DNA of 64,000 nucleotides, taken from NCBI GenBank assembly GCA_027575765.1, contig JANBPT010000035.1, positions 37,709 through 101,708 on the forward strand. Reading direction: 5' to 3'. A program made the translations under genes and the position numbers. Below the pieces are notes generated by a model. The model saw only the letters and a list, made by a program, of their open reading frames with translations, was not told the DNA's origin and did no database searches. The stretch is from Tieghemiomyces parasiticus (lineage: Eukaryota > Kickxellomycota > Dimargaritomycetes > Dimargaritales > Dimargaritaceae). Below, one piece after another: positions 10,938 to 22,433 of this stretch. Numbering within the stretch: position 1 is the stretch's first letter; every line of letters begins with the position of its first letter.

Positions 10938-12564
10938 TTATGGTGGTGAGTTTGTCACCTTTGCCCTCCACCGGCTTCCATTCCAATAGAGTACGAAGAT
11001 GAGCCCTGCACCGATGAAGCACATGGACGACAGTAACGTGAACGCCCAGCCCGTCCCGATGGCGTTGCGGATCAGCTCGATAACCCCGGTCCAGAGGGCG
11101 CTGTTAAGGCACCGGAAGAAGTTGGCCAACGACATAACCGAGGCACTCTGGTCGGTGTACAGGTCCACCAGGTAAGTTGAGAGCCCCGAAAAGGTGGCGT
11201 TCATGGCGACGCTCACTGCGTAGGGAGGGGTTGGAGTAAAGTGATTGGGACTGGCCTAGATTAGATTATGGATATCGGGCCGATTAGGTACACCTTGGGC
11301 TAATAGCCACCGCGACGTTCACGCTGTTCTCCGGGTGTATCGACTTACTGAAAAACTGAAGTACCATCAGTACAGGGATTGCGGCGTGAGTGTCTATCAG
11401 CCAGCCATAGGCCGTAAGCGTGATAGGGAACATGACTGTAGTGAAAAGCAGCAATTGGAGGCGGGTCTCAATGGGTAGGGACAGTACCTCGCCGTTGACC
11501 GGCCCGGTTCGCTCTCGGCGGACCCGCCGATTCATGGCAAAGTCGGTAATGTAGCCACCTAGCACGGACCCCACAATATTGCCCAGTCCGATGGATAGAA
11601 AACAAAGTCCGGTCTGGGAGGCGCTCAGGCCGTATATGGTGGTTAGGACGACCGGAATCACGGTTTTCATGGCGTAAAACGTGCCGAAAAAGAAGGCCGT
11701 ACACAGGACCGGAAGCAGGACGTACGGATGGCGGAGCGCCCGGAAGATGGCGAATGGGTTAACTACCCGCGGCCGCCGATAGTTGAGGGACGGCAGCGAC
11801 AGAGCTTGCTTGGCAGGCACGCCCTCAACCAACTCCCCTCCCATCTTACCGCCGAGTCCGTCACCCGGGCCGGGTGGGGGTAAGCCCTTAAGCGGCATAT
11901 TGAACCGACGAGCTACGGTGGGCCGGTGGGTCTCGGGCAATACAAATGTGAGCAAGATGAAGGACACCCCGGCGACGATGCTCGTGACCCAGAATACGGC
12001 GCGCCAGCCCCAGTTCTGGGCGATGTACCCGCCCCCTACCGTACCCAGAACGGGGCCCAGCATCTGGCCGCTAAAGTATAATCCCATAGCTCTCCCCCGT
12101 CTCTGGGCCTCGTAAATGTCGCTGATGGTACCAGCACCCACTACCATGGTCACTGACCCGCCCAGGGCCTGTAGGAACCGCGTGGCGATAAGCCACTGGA
12201 CGTTGGTGGCTAGGGCGCAGGCTATGGAGGCTAACACGCAGGCAAAGGTGCCCAAGGCGTAGGCGTAGCGCCGACCATAGGTATCGGCTAAGGGACCCCA
12301 GAGGAGCGGACCAAAGGCCATGCCGACCATGAAAAATGAAATAGCCAAACTGGTCTGGTGGGCGTCTGTTTCGAGGCCATGGCCAATCATGGGAAGGGCC
12401 GGGAGGACGATATTGGATGCTAGCGGAGCAAGCATTCCGGCCAGGGCCGTGATGGTTAGGATGACAGCCTTGGTGAGCTCGGAAAATGGACAGTATACAT
12501 ACTCCGTGGCCCTCGGGGTTGAAGACGGTATCAGGATGTCCGATTTAAGGTCCGGGATAGCCAT
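10938..12564 (-). CDS. MFS transporter, DHA1-type drug:H+ antiporter
   Basis: Probable plasma- or vacuolar-membrane proton antiporter of the major facilitator superfamily. Exons 11349-12564 and 10938-11215 give 497 residues. MFS motif A is present as GPLADTYGRR between TM2 and TM3. TM1 has LAGMLAPLASNIVLPALP, typical of the fungal DHA1 (Qdr/Tpo-like) group, and the second exon has the DHA1 LSTYLVD segment. A ~50-residue Gly/Pro-rich central loop (GLPPPGPGDGLGG) joins the two six-helix halves. The reading frame is open to 12831 but has no better ATG near the family N-terminus, so ATG 12564 is chosen; an unseen 5' exon is possible. Substrate cannot be told from sequence. Confidence 0.82.
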
Positions 12565-14250
12565 ACCGATTATGCTAAAGCTGTTGCTCTCCAGACTGTC
12601 ACGACTGGACGGGGTTACCCGATCCCGAGACCCGAAGAAAGCGTGTAAAGACGCGACCCAGGCTCGGTGGAATTGGCCTAGGCGTGGGCAAGCACTTGCG
12701 TCGCACGGTGGTCGGCACATTGTAATAATCAGGCATGCAAGAATGGCTAGAAAAAATAATACAGTAGGGTGGACGGAGTAGCCGCGCTGGATGGTAACAG
12801 CCGGCGACCAATAGTTGAACGACGTTATCAAGATGGCAACAGCTGCCGGCCGAAAATAAGGGGGTGAGAACGGCGATGGATAGCGGAGGGCGATAGTGAA
12901 TAGAAATTTGGCGAAGGGATGCGCAGCGGTATAAGAGGGGATGCCATCCAGCCAGGTCCGTATACTTAGCAGTGGTTGGCGGTTTACAACAGGGGTCGCT
13001 GTTCCTTGGTTGTATCCAGACGGACGGAAGTAGAGGCGAGGTGGAATGTTGGGTTTGGAATGGAAGCGGTAACCGCTTTGGAAGTTAGGGATAACGGCTG
13101 GGTGTCAGGGACGATGAAGAGGGGGCGAGATGCCAGGGACGACCTAGGTTATGTGCCCGTGGATCCTACTTGGAAAGGTCGGTAAGTAAATTTATGTACC
13201 TGTACAGTCGCCGAGACCATCGGGCGTTCCTGTCGATAAGGTAGGGAGACGTAGCCGAATGGGAAAGTGGAGTCGTTAGCTGATTTTTTTTAGAGCTCCC
13301 AGTAATGCGTACGTTAGCCCAGACGACGGTGGGTTAGTTTCAGCGGCTTGAAGAGGGGATGGGTTGCACCATGACGTCGATTAGGAACAGCGCGCCAAGT
13401 TGTCAAGGTGCCGTAATTGGGAGCAGTGCGGTACACGTTAAACAAAAGCCAAAAGAAAAAAATATATTATATAGTATAGTTAAGGGGAGAAGATCACTTG
13501 CCGTGGTTGCGAAGGGGTGGAACTAAAAGTATGAAATGCATCGTAATAGTCCACCGATTGGAAGCCAGGTCTCACGCCCTATTACTTCTAGGTGACCGAT
13601 GCAGGGTCGCGACATACAGCCTATCATTCTCTAGGGAAGCCTTCTGCCGCTTTCTTGGTTACCGTCCAACCACAGTCAACTCACTGCACCCCTGGCCCCT
13701 CCCTTGACACTAGATCGTAAGCTGCTTGCCCCTGCGGGCGTTAGACGGTTGCATGGAGTACCAGATTGAGTGGCCACGGGGTACGCAGGAGGGTGGAGGG
13801 GCACAGGTGAGAAGAGGGGGAAGGAAAGATGTATCGGCTACGAATTTGTGTCGGCCGGTGCTTGATACACAGAGTTCCATGGCCCGGGTGCTGGCCTCGG
13901 TCGCCTCGATAACCAAGCGCTACCTGTAAGGGGAGGGTGTGTTAAAAAGAGCGAGGACTGTTAGGGCGCAGGATCGACGGGGTTCGACTACTTCAACCGA
14001 TCAGCGCGGATGCCTAAGTCGTCCGACAGGAAAAGACAAAAGGGTGAAGACCCCAAATGGACGGGTGAGCGCAGAATCAGACTGGGCCGATATGCCAGAG
14101 ATCTAGCCCAGGCCATCAATACTAATGGTGAGGTCAAGGGGGGGGAGCATACCTCTGCAACCGTTTATTGAGCCTGCACCAATATCGGCCAATGGGCACC
14201 TGGATCAGGGTCAAGGAAGCCACGATTCGAGATACTCGTCACAATGAAAT
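12565..14250. other. Gene-poor interval between MFS and PPR genes
   Basis: About 1.7 kb with no confident gene. It includes an A/T-rich tract near 13450-13480 and one weak two-exon candidate (listed separately). The remainder shows no RNA gene, repeat or long ORF that I can support. Confidence 0.4.
13753..14017 (+). CDS. Possible small two-exon gene, function unknown
   Basis: A weak candidate. An ATG at 13753 opens a frame starting MEYQIEWPRGT that runs to a GTAAG donor after 13925. An acceptor before 13972 rejoins it in frame and ends with LLQPISADA and TAA, giving about 72 residues. A further 66-nt in-frame segment (13809-13874) could be an optional intron. I recognise no family, and the second intron would be only 46 nt. 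It may be chance. Confidence 0.22.
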
Positions 14251-17091
14251 CTACACGAGCTCAGTGGACAGGCTGTGTTGCCACCATTCCATCACGTCTG
14301 GTCGGTTGGTCTTAGCCACGTAAGCCGCCAGGCGGGCCAGTGCCTCTTCCTGTTGGGTCTGGCGGAGCACCCACACAAGGTGCTGGATACATTTCCGATC
14401 GGGGGTGATCCCCAGCGCTGGCATATCCACTTCGAGAAGATCAAGGGCGACTTGGCCCTCCCCGCGGGCGCCATGGTACTCCATCAAGGCGATGAAGTTG
14501 GACAGGTTGAACACTATTGCCTGGGATTGCACGGCGGCCTTTACTTCGTCAAAGTAGTCCTGGTTCAACAATCGACAGGCGTCGATAAGCACCGAGACGG
14601 TGCAGTGTGTGAGCTGAACCTCGCGACGCTGCAGATGACGGCGAAGCTTGTGCCAGAGCGCGGCGACCGCCGAGGAGTCCCGTTTCGTGGTGTAGGCACG
14701 GATCAGGGCGGTGTAGCACGGGGAGCCGCCGTGGTGGTAAAGCATGCCCTGGTCATCCAGGAGTCGGTGGAGCACCTCGAGGACGGGCCAGAGCTCGCGC
14801 ACCCAGGTGAAATGGATGGCCCGGATAAACACGGTGCGCAGGGGGAACGTGCCGGCGCTGAACGTCTCGTGTAGCACTCGTACGGCCTCGTCGGTGCGGC
14901 CAAGGCGGACGCCGGCCAGGATGAACGCCACATGGCAATCAATGGCGAGCGGGGCGCGGTCAATATCGCGGTACCGCCGGAACCGGTCATACACTTCCTG
15001 ATACCGTTGGCAGTGCGCCAGGTAATACAGGGTGAACGTCTGGGCGGCCGGCAGCCGGGCCAGATCGGCGCGAGACTCAAGGGTTCTGACCATCGCCTCA
15101 CCTACCGCCCCGTACTTGGCGTGTAACCGGATTCGCACAGTCAGCGTCTTAAGGCCAGCGGCTGACGGCCAGAACCCGAGTTGGCAACCCAGAGTCAACA
15201 AGTTGACGGCGGGTTCGATCTGTGTTGCCAGCTCCAAAGGGTCGAGCACGGCATCCAGCAAAGGGACCGTGGAGCTACGTAGACTAGTGCTGCCGTTCAC
15301 CGCCAAAGCCCGCAGGAGGTCAGCGGCCATGTTATACTCCCCGCGGCGGGCATAGACCCGAAGATGGGCGGCGGATGTGGCGCCCCGGTCGGGCAGGCCG
15401 AAGGCGAGCATGTCGCGTTGGATCGTCGCCAGTAGGTCTCGGTCGCCGGCAGCCGCAGCCGCCTGGAGTGCCAGGTCGCACACAGCCCGCTGCCCTTCCG
15501 GAATGGGTCCGGCCTGGCGCTGGCGCTGATACCAATCACGGGCCAGATCGAAGGCGTCGGCGTCGACTAATTTACGCATCACCGCGGCGGCTTCCCGGTG
15601 CCACCATCCGGACGGCTCGTCTACCATTGCTGCATAAACGTGGCGGGCGTCGTGCCGTTCCTGGGCAAGGAGCAGGTGGCCGAAGAGGGAAAAGGCAACG
15701 GACGGATCCAAATTGAGGCGGCCCTCAGACCAGGCGGCCATGAAGAACGACAGGAGACCAAAATGTGGCCTTTTGGCCAGGTGGTTGAGTACCATTTGGA
15801 GGGTGACGGTCGGAAGGGCAACGCCAGCGTGGACAGCCGCCCGGAAGACCCGGTTGGCGTGAGTCTGGAGTTGGACCCGACTCAGGTCGTGAATGAGCTG
15901 GCCCACGTCCTCTGCCCTGAATTGGTCGATGCGGTTCAAAATGTCATCCACGACCTGCGTAAGCGGGGACGCGCAACCCAGACGGGCGTAGGTGTTGGCG
16001 AGGGCGACCGCTACTATGGGGTTCATCAGGTTGAATCGCCGGGCGTCGTCAAGAAGCTGGTGCACTTTCTCTACGTGCTTGGGGGCGGCCTGTTCAATCA
16101 GGGCAGCCATCATGTGCTTGTCAGGCACCTCCTGAGCTTCGCGTAGATACTGGTAACTTTTCCAGGCGTAGTCGAATCGCTTCATCCGGCAGAAGATGAG
16201 TACCCACCACCGGACCTTCTTACCCGGAACAAGGGCCGGTTGGTCGAAACACTGTTCAAACGCCCACATCACCTGGGCCTCGTTCTGGTGCCGGCTGTAG
16301 AAGTCTGCCAATTTAACGCACCGGCCAGGGGAAAGCCGGTAGCCAACCCGCGCAAAGTAGCGCATCAGAATGTCCACGTCCATCAGACTGTCTTGGTCCA
16401 TGAAGATTTCCAGGGCCAGGACGCAGGTGCGCGGGCTCGGCGGAACCCGGCGGTTATGCAAAAACTTGAGCAGGCTGACGGCCAGCTGGCGGTCTCGGGT
16501 AACAAGGGCGCGCTGCATGATGGGGTCCACGTCAGTTGACCGGGCCTTGGCGTCCTCGGGCCAGCCGGTGCGCAGGAACTGGAACGCGGCGGTCTCGGCG
16601 CCCGCTAGACAGTAGCCCAGGATGATCTGGACCAGAAGGTCGTGGACAAGATCCGGATCAGGGTCCTGGTGGACGTGGTGGGCGGCGTCATCGCACAGCC
16701 GCTGAAGGGTGCGAAGATGGTCAGGTGCTGTGGGTGGGTCAAAGACAGTGTGGTCGCCCCGTAGGAGGTCGAGAAAATCAAGATAGAGATCGGTCGGGAA
16801 GACAAGGTTGGCATCCGCCAGGCGTAGCCGTTCAAAGACTGTCCATGCGCCCTGATGGTTCCGGTGGCTAAGTAGGGCCCGGAGAGTACTAATTTGAATC
16901 CGCTGCTGGACGGCGAAACCTGGTGGTAATGTGGAAAGCCCAGGCCGGGCTGGTGATGGCCTTGGCATGCTACTATGCTGAACCGGGTCCGAGAGATCGC
17001 GCCTGGGTGGCATGGTGTTGGCCCGGTAATGGCGGACCGGACCATGAAGCCGGCGGTTGAAGGTAAGGTTGACTGGACGTGGTGGTCGCAT
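14251..17091 (-). CDS. Pentatricopeptide/helical-repeat mitochondrial protein
   Basis: Single-exon protein of 946 residues. The first ~50 residues are rich in Arg, Pro and Ser and lack acidic residues, consistent with a mitochondrial presequence. The rest is a long array of paired amphipathic helices with PPR-like features, e.g. YTALIRAYTTKRD, CTVSVLIDACRL and FIALMEYHGARG near the C-terminus, where repeats follow a ~35-residue spacing. Such proteins in fungal mitochondria bind organellar RNA for stability, processing or translation; the specific target cannot be inferred. It could be equivalent to one of the large fungal PPR factors (Aep3/Cbp1/Dmr1-like), but I cannot assign an orthologue. 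Start is the first ATG of the frame; the region upstream has no coding signal. Confidence 0.75.
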   Translation of the reverse strand: MRPPRPVNLTFNRRLHGPVRHYRANTMPPRRDLSDPVQHSSMPRPSPARPGLSTLPPGFAVQQRIQISTLRALLSHRNHQGAWTVFERLRLADANLVFPTDLYLDFLDLLRGDHTVFDPPTAPDHLRTLQRLCDDAAHHVHQDPDPDLVHDLLVQIILGYCLAGAETAAFQFLRTGWPEDAKARSTDVDPIMQRALVTRDRQLAVSLLKFLHNRRVPPSPRTCVLALEIFMDQDSLMDVDILMRYFARVGYRLSPGRCVKLADFYSRHQNEAQVMWAFEQCFDQPALVPGKKVRWWVLIFCRMKRFDYAWKSYQYLREAQEVPDKHMMAALIEQAAPKHVEKVHQLLDDARRFNLMNPIVAVALANTYARLGCASPLTQVVDDILNRIDQFRAEDVGQLIHDLSRVQLQTHANRVFRAAVHAGVALPTVTLQMVLNHLAKRPHFGLLSFFMAAWSEGRLNLDPSVAFSLFGHLLLAQERHDARHVYAAMVDEPSGWWHREAAAVMRKLVDADAFDLARDWYQRQRQAGPIPEGQRAVCDLALQAAAAAGDRDLLATIQRDMLAFGLPDRGATSAAHLRVYARRGEYNMAADLLRALAVNGSTSLRSSTVPLLDAVLDPLELATQIEPAVNLLTLGCQLGFWPSAAGLKTLTVRIRLHAKYGAVGEAMVRTLESRADLARLPAAQTFTLYYLAHCQRYQEVYDRFRRYRDIDRAPLAIDCHVAFILAGVRLGRTDEAVRVLHETFSAGTFPLRTVFIRAIHFTWVRELWPVLEVLHRLLDDQGMLYHHGGSPCYTALIRAYTTKRDSSAVAALWHKLRRHLQRREVQLTHCTVSVLIDACRLLNQDYFDEVKAAVQSQAIVFNLSNFIALMEYHGARGEGQVALDLLEVDMPALGITPDRKCIQHLVWVLRQTQQEEALARLAAYVAKTNRPDVMEWWQHSLSTELV

Positions 17092-18299
17092 TTAGACGAG
17101 ACGGTCCAAGGTTGGTAGGAATCGTGGGGAGGGGTCAATGAAAGGTGCAATCTAGGAAACGGAAGTGCCCGGGGTGAAATTCGGGGCACGCTCGGTGCAA
17201 AGGAGCAAAACTTGTTGCAGACCGAGGTAAGGTGAGTGGCATGGAGCGGGCTAAGGTCGGGCATGCCCTAGGCAAACGAAAAATAAGGTAATCGGCGAGG
17301 CCAGTGACCGGGCCGGCCCTTGAAATGTCACCATCAATCCCACCAGTGTCTTCAGTATCACAGCCGTGTTTGATGTGGCGGCCTAATCAGCGTGAGGACT
17401 TATCGATCCCACAAATCAGCCAGGGACAATTTCCCACAGCACGCCGATAGTATAGGTTACTTCGCACTGCCAACCACTCATAAGGCACATAATCTGGCTC
17501 CCTCTGGTCGTCGGCGTTGTCCGGTGCATCGGAGGCTTGCCACTGTCCTGCGGTTCTGCGGCTGACCCCAGCGTGTTTAGGAGCCATCACTGGCATCTTG
17601 TCTGTCTGCTGCGGCCACGTCGGGCCGTGTAGATCAAGGTTGGAGGGTCAGGACTCAGACGCAAATCTGATTTGTCGTCTGGGTGCCCTGTCCCACTGTC
17701 CTCTATCTATAGACCCACGTTCGTCAGTCACCTGGACCTGGGACAGATCGTAGAGGAACATCTTACAGTTGGAGGTCTCACCTACCAAAAGCATCTGCCC
17801 TCTACGGCCCTGATGATGATGATGGTATGCAGGTTCGGCGGTGGAAGGTTGTCACTGACTGGTTGTCAATTTACTGACGAGGTATATCCCTGGCAGAGTC
17901 TACGATGATCCTGGTCGGTGAAGCGACTGGGATCAGTAGAATAACCTTGCTAACCCTGCTAACTAACTTGTCACTTACTTATTTGCTCAGCAACACCCGT
18001 GCGGCGCTCTCAGAGAGCCAAGCTGGGTGGAGTAATGAGGGGAGGGATTGAACAGGGTGGGTTTTGGGCCCTGGTTGCACCTTGTTTCATATTAATCTCG
18101 TTAACCAGGCTGGGTAACTCGTTAGTGTTTGTTGACTGGCCGGTCATCCTGGCTCTTATTTCGGAGGGGTTGCCATCTGTGGTGGACGGCAACTTGACCC
18201 AGTGAAGCGCCCAGTGCAGTCCTGGCTTACCAGTGATAGGCACTTGGATGATCAGGCCTGATTGCCTGATCTTAGGGATCACTAGGGTCAGCCAAGGAA
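17092..18299. other. No gene recognised
   Basis: About 1.2 kb upstream of the PPR-like gene. Only short ORFs are present, e.g. an ATG-started 69-codon ORF on the minus strand at 17387-17596 without recognisable motifs. Composition changes toward AT-richer sequence after ~18300, which I take as the left edge of the transposon island. Confidence 0.4.
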
Positions 18300-19169
18300 G
18301 ATAAAACTTTCATAGTTAACCTGTCAAAATTAACTGCCAGTTCTGAGGGGCCTTTTTCTTAACCATCAGTTGTAGGTAAAGTATTCTTGTTCCATATCCA
18401 ACTTGAATGATGTGCAGAGCATATGTAGTGAGGTACAGATTATGTAGTGGGAGATCTTAATGTGAGGGTATTGATAGGCACACCCACATGCTGGCAACAC
18501 CTAGCAATGCAAGGTATCTCAAGCTAAGTGGTGGCATAAATATAAAAATAATAATGAAGAGCTTTGAAAATAAATAAAGATAGTGATTAGAAGATAATTC
18601 TTTGTCTGCCTTTTCCCATATCAATGGATGAATCACATGCCTGAATAGATTGAAGTGAGGTTTACCTGTCAAACAGTGCACAATGATAATGGATTGGTAG
18701 GTGCCCATCAGAATCGGTGTATTGGTGTGCTTAAATGAGGGTTGCAGACCAATTTTTTGAAGTAGTTGGCCAACAATGGTGTTAACTCCATGGATTTGGC
18801 CACCAGGCAACTTTGTGTTCTTACTGAGCACCATCCAATACCTGCCGTATACCAATTGCACTGTCATCTGGAAAATTGATGCAAATGCTGGTGTGTTGGC
18901 CATTGTGACTCTGTAAATCATGGCAACATTGCCACTGCTGAATTGCTCCTCATGCACTGCCCATTTGGCACAATCCCCATTGTAGTATTTGACCACGGCC
19001 AGGCTCTGATGAATAAACTGCGGTATTGCAGTAGCCTGTCAACTGCACACCAAGTTCATACTGCAATTACAATGGTCAATGTGATACTTATGGGGGTCTA
19101 TACCCGGTGGTGCTGAGATTGTCATCCACTGGAGATATATAAAATAGTCCAGGTAGGCAATTAGGCCAT

Positions 19170-19303
19170 GTGGTGGTTGAGAACCACCATATTAGATTAT
19201 CCTAAGGTAAAGTCCAAGTCTGCTATTTTCAGAACAATAAATTCTGTGATAATAGAATAGCCTTTTAGTTATGGTATTAGACTTAGGCCTAATATCAGCA
19301 CAG
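19170..19303 (-). mobile_element. Short structured element M, copy 1 (inverted)
   Basis: Reverse-complement match to the copies at 20105-20237 and 22115-22246. Shared features are the CTATTATCACAGAAT...TTCTG hairpin core and a terminal GTGGTGGTT/AACCACCA foldback. With copy 2 it forms an inverted pair about 0.8 kb apart. No clear target duplication is seen here. Confidence 0.65.
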
Positions 19304-20104
19304 GCTGGATGGTAATCAAATTGAGGCTATGTAGCAATGTTGCCAATTTAGGTATAGCATGACTTATCAATAGCAGTTTGTCATTATTATGCCCCAGGAT
19401 TAGGTGACAGGTAGGCCCACACCCGTATTTGCAATTATCAAATTGTAATGCTTGACCAAATGACACAATGATAAACATAGTGTAATGCTAGACCCATTAT
19501 GGTGCCATTCCAGCTCACCCAATAACCCTGCTAAGCCTACTTCTGTCCTACAGATGCTTACCCATTTAGTTGGCACTACAACCTTAACATACTATTACCA
19601 TACTCTAAAAGAATATAGACACCCAATTTTATTGTTATTAGGCTACTACACAGGAGAACATTATGGTGAGGCACATCTGATGAAAAAGCATTGCTACCTG
19701 CCTGGTTCTTATACCACAAAATTCCCAGGATACTACTATTGGGAGTCTGAGACCTGCCGTGATTCCTTGTTGCATTACATTGCAATGAAGTTTGATATGC
19801 TGACCCACACTGTAAGAAGCTGGTCCACATCAGCAGGAGCTATCATCATTACTACACAGGCCAAGGCTTGCTCAGGTCTTGGAGGATTAGGCACAGATTT
19901 GCCCATAAGCAGGGCCAAGCCAGTAGGTGCTAAGTGGACATATTGAGCAGCCACCATGGACAGGCCTGCCAGGGCCACCACATCTGGCACATGGCCTATA
20001 CTTGGCAATGTTTCATTGTAGGCTGCTGCAAATAGCATTCTCAGTTGGTCTACAATAATTAATGCCATAGGAAAAGCATAATCAGCTTTGCCAGGGAATC
20101 ATAC

Positions 20105-20237
20105 CTGTGCTGAGATTAGGCCTAAGCCTAATACCAAAACCGAAAGGCTATTCTATTATCACAGAATTTCTGGTTCTGAAATAGTAGACTTGGACTTTAC
20201 CTTGGGATAATCTAATGTGGTGGTTCCCAATCACCAC
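20105..20237 (+). mobile_element. Short structured element M, copy 2
   Basis: Direct match to copy 3 (22115-22246) and inverted match to copy 1 (19170-19303). It begins CTGTGCTGAGATTAGGCC and ends CCCAATCACCAC. The sequence between copies 1 and 2 has only short broken ORFs, so the pair might bound a decayed foldback transposon or be two independent insertions. Confidence 0.65.
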
Positions 20238-20685
20238 AGTAGTGATGCCAGCCTTCATGTTTGATTGGATGTCACCATGTTCCTTGACTGGTGTCTCCAC
20301 CTCTATCTGCTTAGGGTCTCCCTCTCCTCAATACTCTTTGTATTGACCCAGCAGCCACATAGCTTCTTACTCCATCTGCCTGGACACCAGCCCTGTCCTG
20401 TACTATTTTCCAGGGATTAGCTCTGAACCCAAGCTGTAGCTATTATGAAGGATGTCTATCTTTCACTATACAGGACATTTTGGTTGCCACTCAATAAACA
20501 GTAGCTTAACACACATATATAAAAATGTTCCTTATTCTGCCATCCGTTTGTAAGACTTATACATTTATTAGCCTTTAGTTACCCAGTTATTAGCCTATAG
20601 TTTCCTCTAGGGAGTTTCCCCTACAATAGATATGGAAAAGGAAAAATAAGGACGAAAAGGTCATAAATAATGAGCGAAAAAAAGC

Positions 20686-20758
20686 GGGCTTGACCGGGAT
20701 TCGAACCCGGGCCACGTGCACCCAAAGCACGTATGTTAAACCTCTACACTATCAAGCC
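20686..20758 (-). tRNA. tRNA-Pro (UGG)
   Basis: A complete cloverleaf can be drawn on the minus strand: acceptor GGCTTGA/TCAAGCC, anticodon stem CGTGC/GCACG with loop TTTGGGT (anticodon TGG), and T arm CCGGG-TTCGAAT-CCCGG. The discriminator is C, as in eukaryotic tRNA-Pro. A run of seven T follows on the minus strand (20677-20683 as A on the plus strand), a Pol III terminator. There is no intron. LTR-like block A1 begins nine bases beyond the mature 5' end. Confidence 0.95.
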
Positions 20759-20767
20759 TTCGATGAT

Positions 20768-21172
20768 TGTGGTGCCGACACCCGCTTTGGGTCTTAAAGG
20801 CATCTAACGGGCATGTCAACATTGGGAGAGCTAAAACAATGGGCAAGCCCTTTGTGGGTGAGGCTAGGATTAAGTTTTAAGGTTATGCACCTTATGCAGG
20901 GGGGTGTAGACCCTCCCCCCTGCTCACCAGTATCAAAGTGGGCCCACACAGTTAGGCAAGGGCTTGCCAGGTATTTTTTTCCATTATATTTTTTGATTCC
21001 TTCTAGTAAAAGCTTTTATTTTGTTATTTTGTGTCAACAAACAAATCTCAGAACAATCCCATACTATTTGCTTTTTGCCACTAATGTAAACAACCTGCCA
21101 CCTTGCCATTTGGCCCAGACTGTTGTTGCATATGACCTAACCAAAGGACTCCATCCAGAGCCCAGAACCACA
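20768..21172 (+). mobile_element. Solo LTR-like repeat A1, upstream of tRNA-Pro(UGG)
   Basis: About 405 bp beginning TGTGGTGCCGACACC and ending near AACCACA, so TG...CA ends as in LTRs. It matches block A2 (25211-25624) along its length; flanking sequences do not match, which fixes the left boundary. The position of A2's TATAAAAG is degraded here to TATCAAAG. No internal retrotransposon genes adjoin it, so it is a solo LTR or fragment. Confidence 0.68.
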
Positions 21173-21872
21173 ACTTGTAATGTAAGGGTATCAACGGTTT
21201 AGTAAGCAAGTCAAGAAAAGTAAAGACAAAAGTGTAATCCAAGAATTTGTCCCCTTTCCTAGTTCTGGGCAACAACAACCTGGGGTTATATGTCCCCAAG
21301 GTCACCAAGTTAAAACAAACTTTGTAAACATTAAACTATAGGCTTGCAACAGTATGACATAGAAACAAGGAAAGCTAAGGGTTAAGGCAGCCAAAAGTGC
21401 CGCAACCATCACAGATTAGTGGAGCGTTGATATAATCTACCCTCTTGAAGAGACCAGAGGATCCCTTGTGTAAAGCAACAACCTTTAGGTCACAGTAGAA
21501 GGCCAACAAACCACTAGGGGAGGCAGAGAGGCCAATCCACAGGCACAAGACAATCCTCCAAACCCTTGGCCAATAGTATACTAAGTTTACTATGGCTGGG
21601 GTTTCATACATTTTGATTTTATATGTTTCATACTTTTGGATTAATTTTGTTTCATCTACCAGGTTGCCATCAGTACCTATCAGTTAGGGCAACCTGAGGG
21701 CACCACATTGCATTATCATTTTAGTTTTGTATTTAAGGCTGAACCTATTACACCTAATGGTTTGGGGAGTGTTTTTCCTGCCTTGCCTCAAGGCACCTAG
21801 CTATTATTAAATCAACTATCTGTTTGTCATATTATACTTTGCACCTTTTCCCCTTCCTACACTTCACAGATT

Positions 21873-22433
21873 TGTGGAGCCAAGATTGTATTTTGCGCTT
21901 CTCAAGATTCCTAGTATAGTAGAACATTTGGATAAGTCTGGATGACTTAACCAGACAAACTACAAAGGCCAGGGTAGAGGACTGAGGCCTTGGGAAGGAT
22001 ACCTTTTCAATTATGCAAACTCAGCAGATTTCCCATCAGCTGACAGGCCATTTTCCCATGACCTAAGCAACCTATTGTCTTACAACTTTTTGATTTATTA
22101 AGTTTCATACCTGGTGTGTTGATACTAGGCCCAAGTCTAATACCATAACCAAAAGGCTATTCTACTATCACAGAATTTGTGGTTCTGAAATAGTAGACTT
22201 GGACTTTACCCTGGGATGATCTAATGTGGTGGTTCCCAATCACCACACCTGGAGGGGCCAATAGGCAAAATGGCAAAATGGCAAACCTTGGAGTAGCCAG
22301 CCAGGCTACAGCCTTATTGAGGATTCACAATTATTATTTATAGCTCAAGCTCCAGCATCTCTGAGCTTGGGGAGTGTTTTTCATCAACCCTGCCTTGGGG
22401 TACTATTGCTATTATATTAAACTACATTTCACA
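21873..22433 (+). mobile_element. Solo LTR-like repeat B1, interrupted by element M3
   Basis: Begins TGTGGAGCCAAGATTG and ends ATTTCACA. It is flanked on both sides by GATT, possibly a 4-bp target duplication. It matches B2 (24301-24727), including CAACCTATTGT, GGCCAATAGGCAAAATGG and TCTAAGCTTGGGGAGTG-like blocks (here TCTGAGCTTGG). A 132-bp element with a 6-bp duplication interrupts it at 22115. Confidence 0.68.
22115..22246 (+). mobile_element. Short structured element M, copy 3, with 6-bp target duplication
   Basis: A 132-bp insertion inside B1. ACCTGG at 22109-22114 is repeated at 22247-22252, and the uninterrupted copy B2 has ACCTGG once at the same place, so both ends are exact. Ends are TGTGTTGAT and ATCACCAC, a short imperfect inverted repeat. 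The interior can fold: CTACTAT...ATAGTAG encloses CAGAA...TTCTG, with CCAAGT...ACTTGG outside. There is no ORF. It is best described as a MITE-like non-autonomous element. Confidence 0.8.

Noticed and set aside
12565..12831. N-terminal extension of the MFS transporter to 12831
   Set aside because: The upstream end starts at TTG and the added residues do not match the DHA1 family; ATG 12564 fits better.
14275..14874. 199-codon plus-strand open frame opposite the PPR-like gene
   Set aside because: Antisense of a GC-rich coding exon, no family features.
18457..18996. 179-codon minus-strand frame in the island
   Set aside because: No ATG start, no recognisable domain, surrounded by repeats; treated as a degraded transposon fragment rather than a gene.
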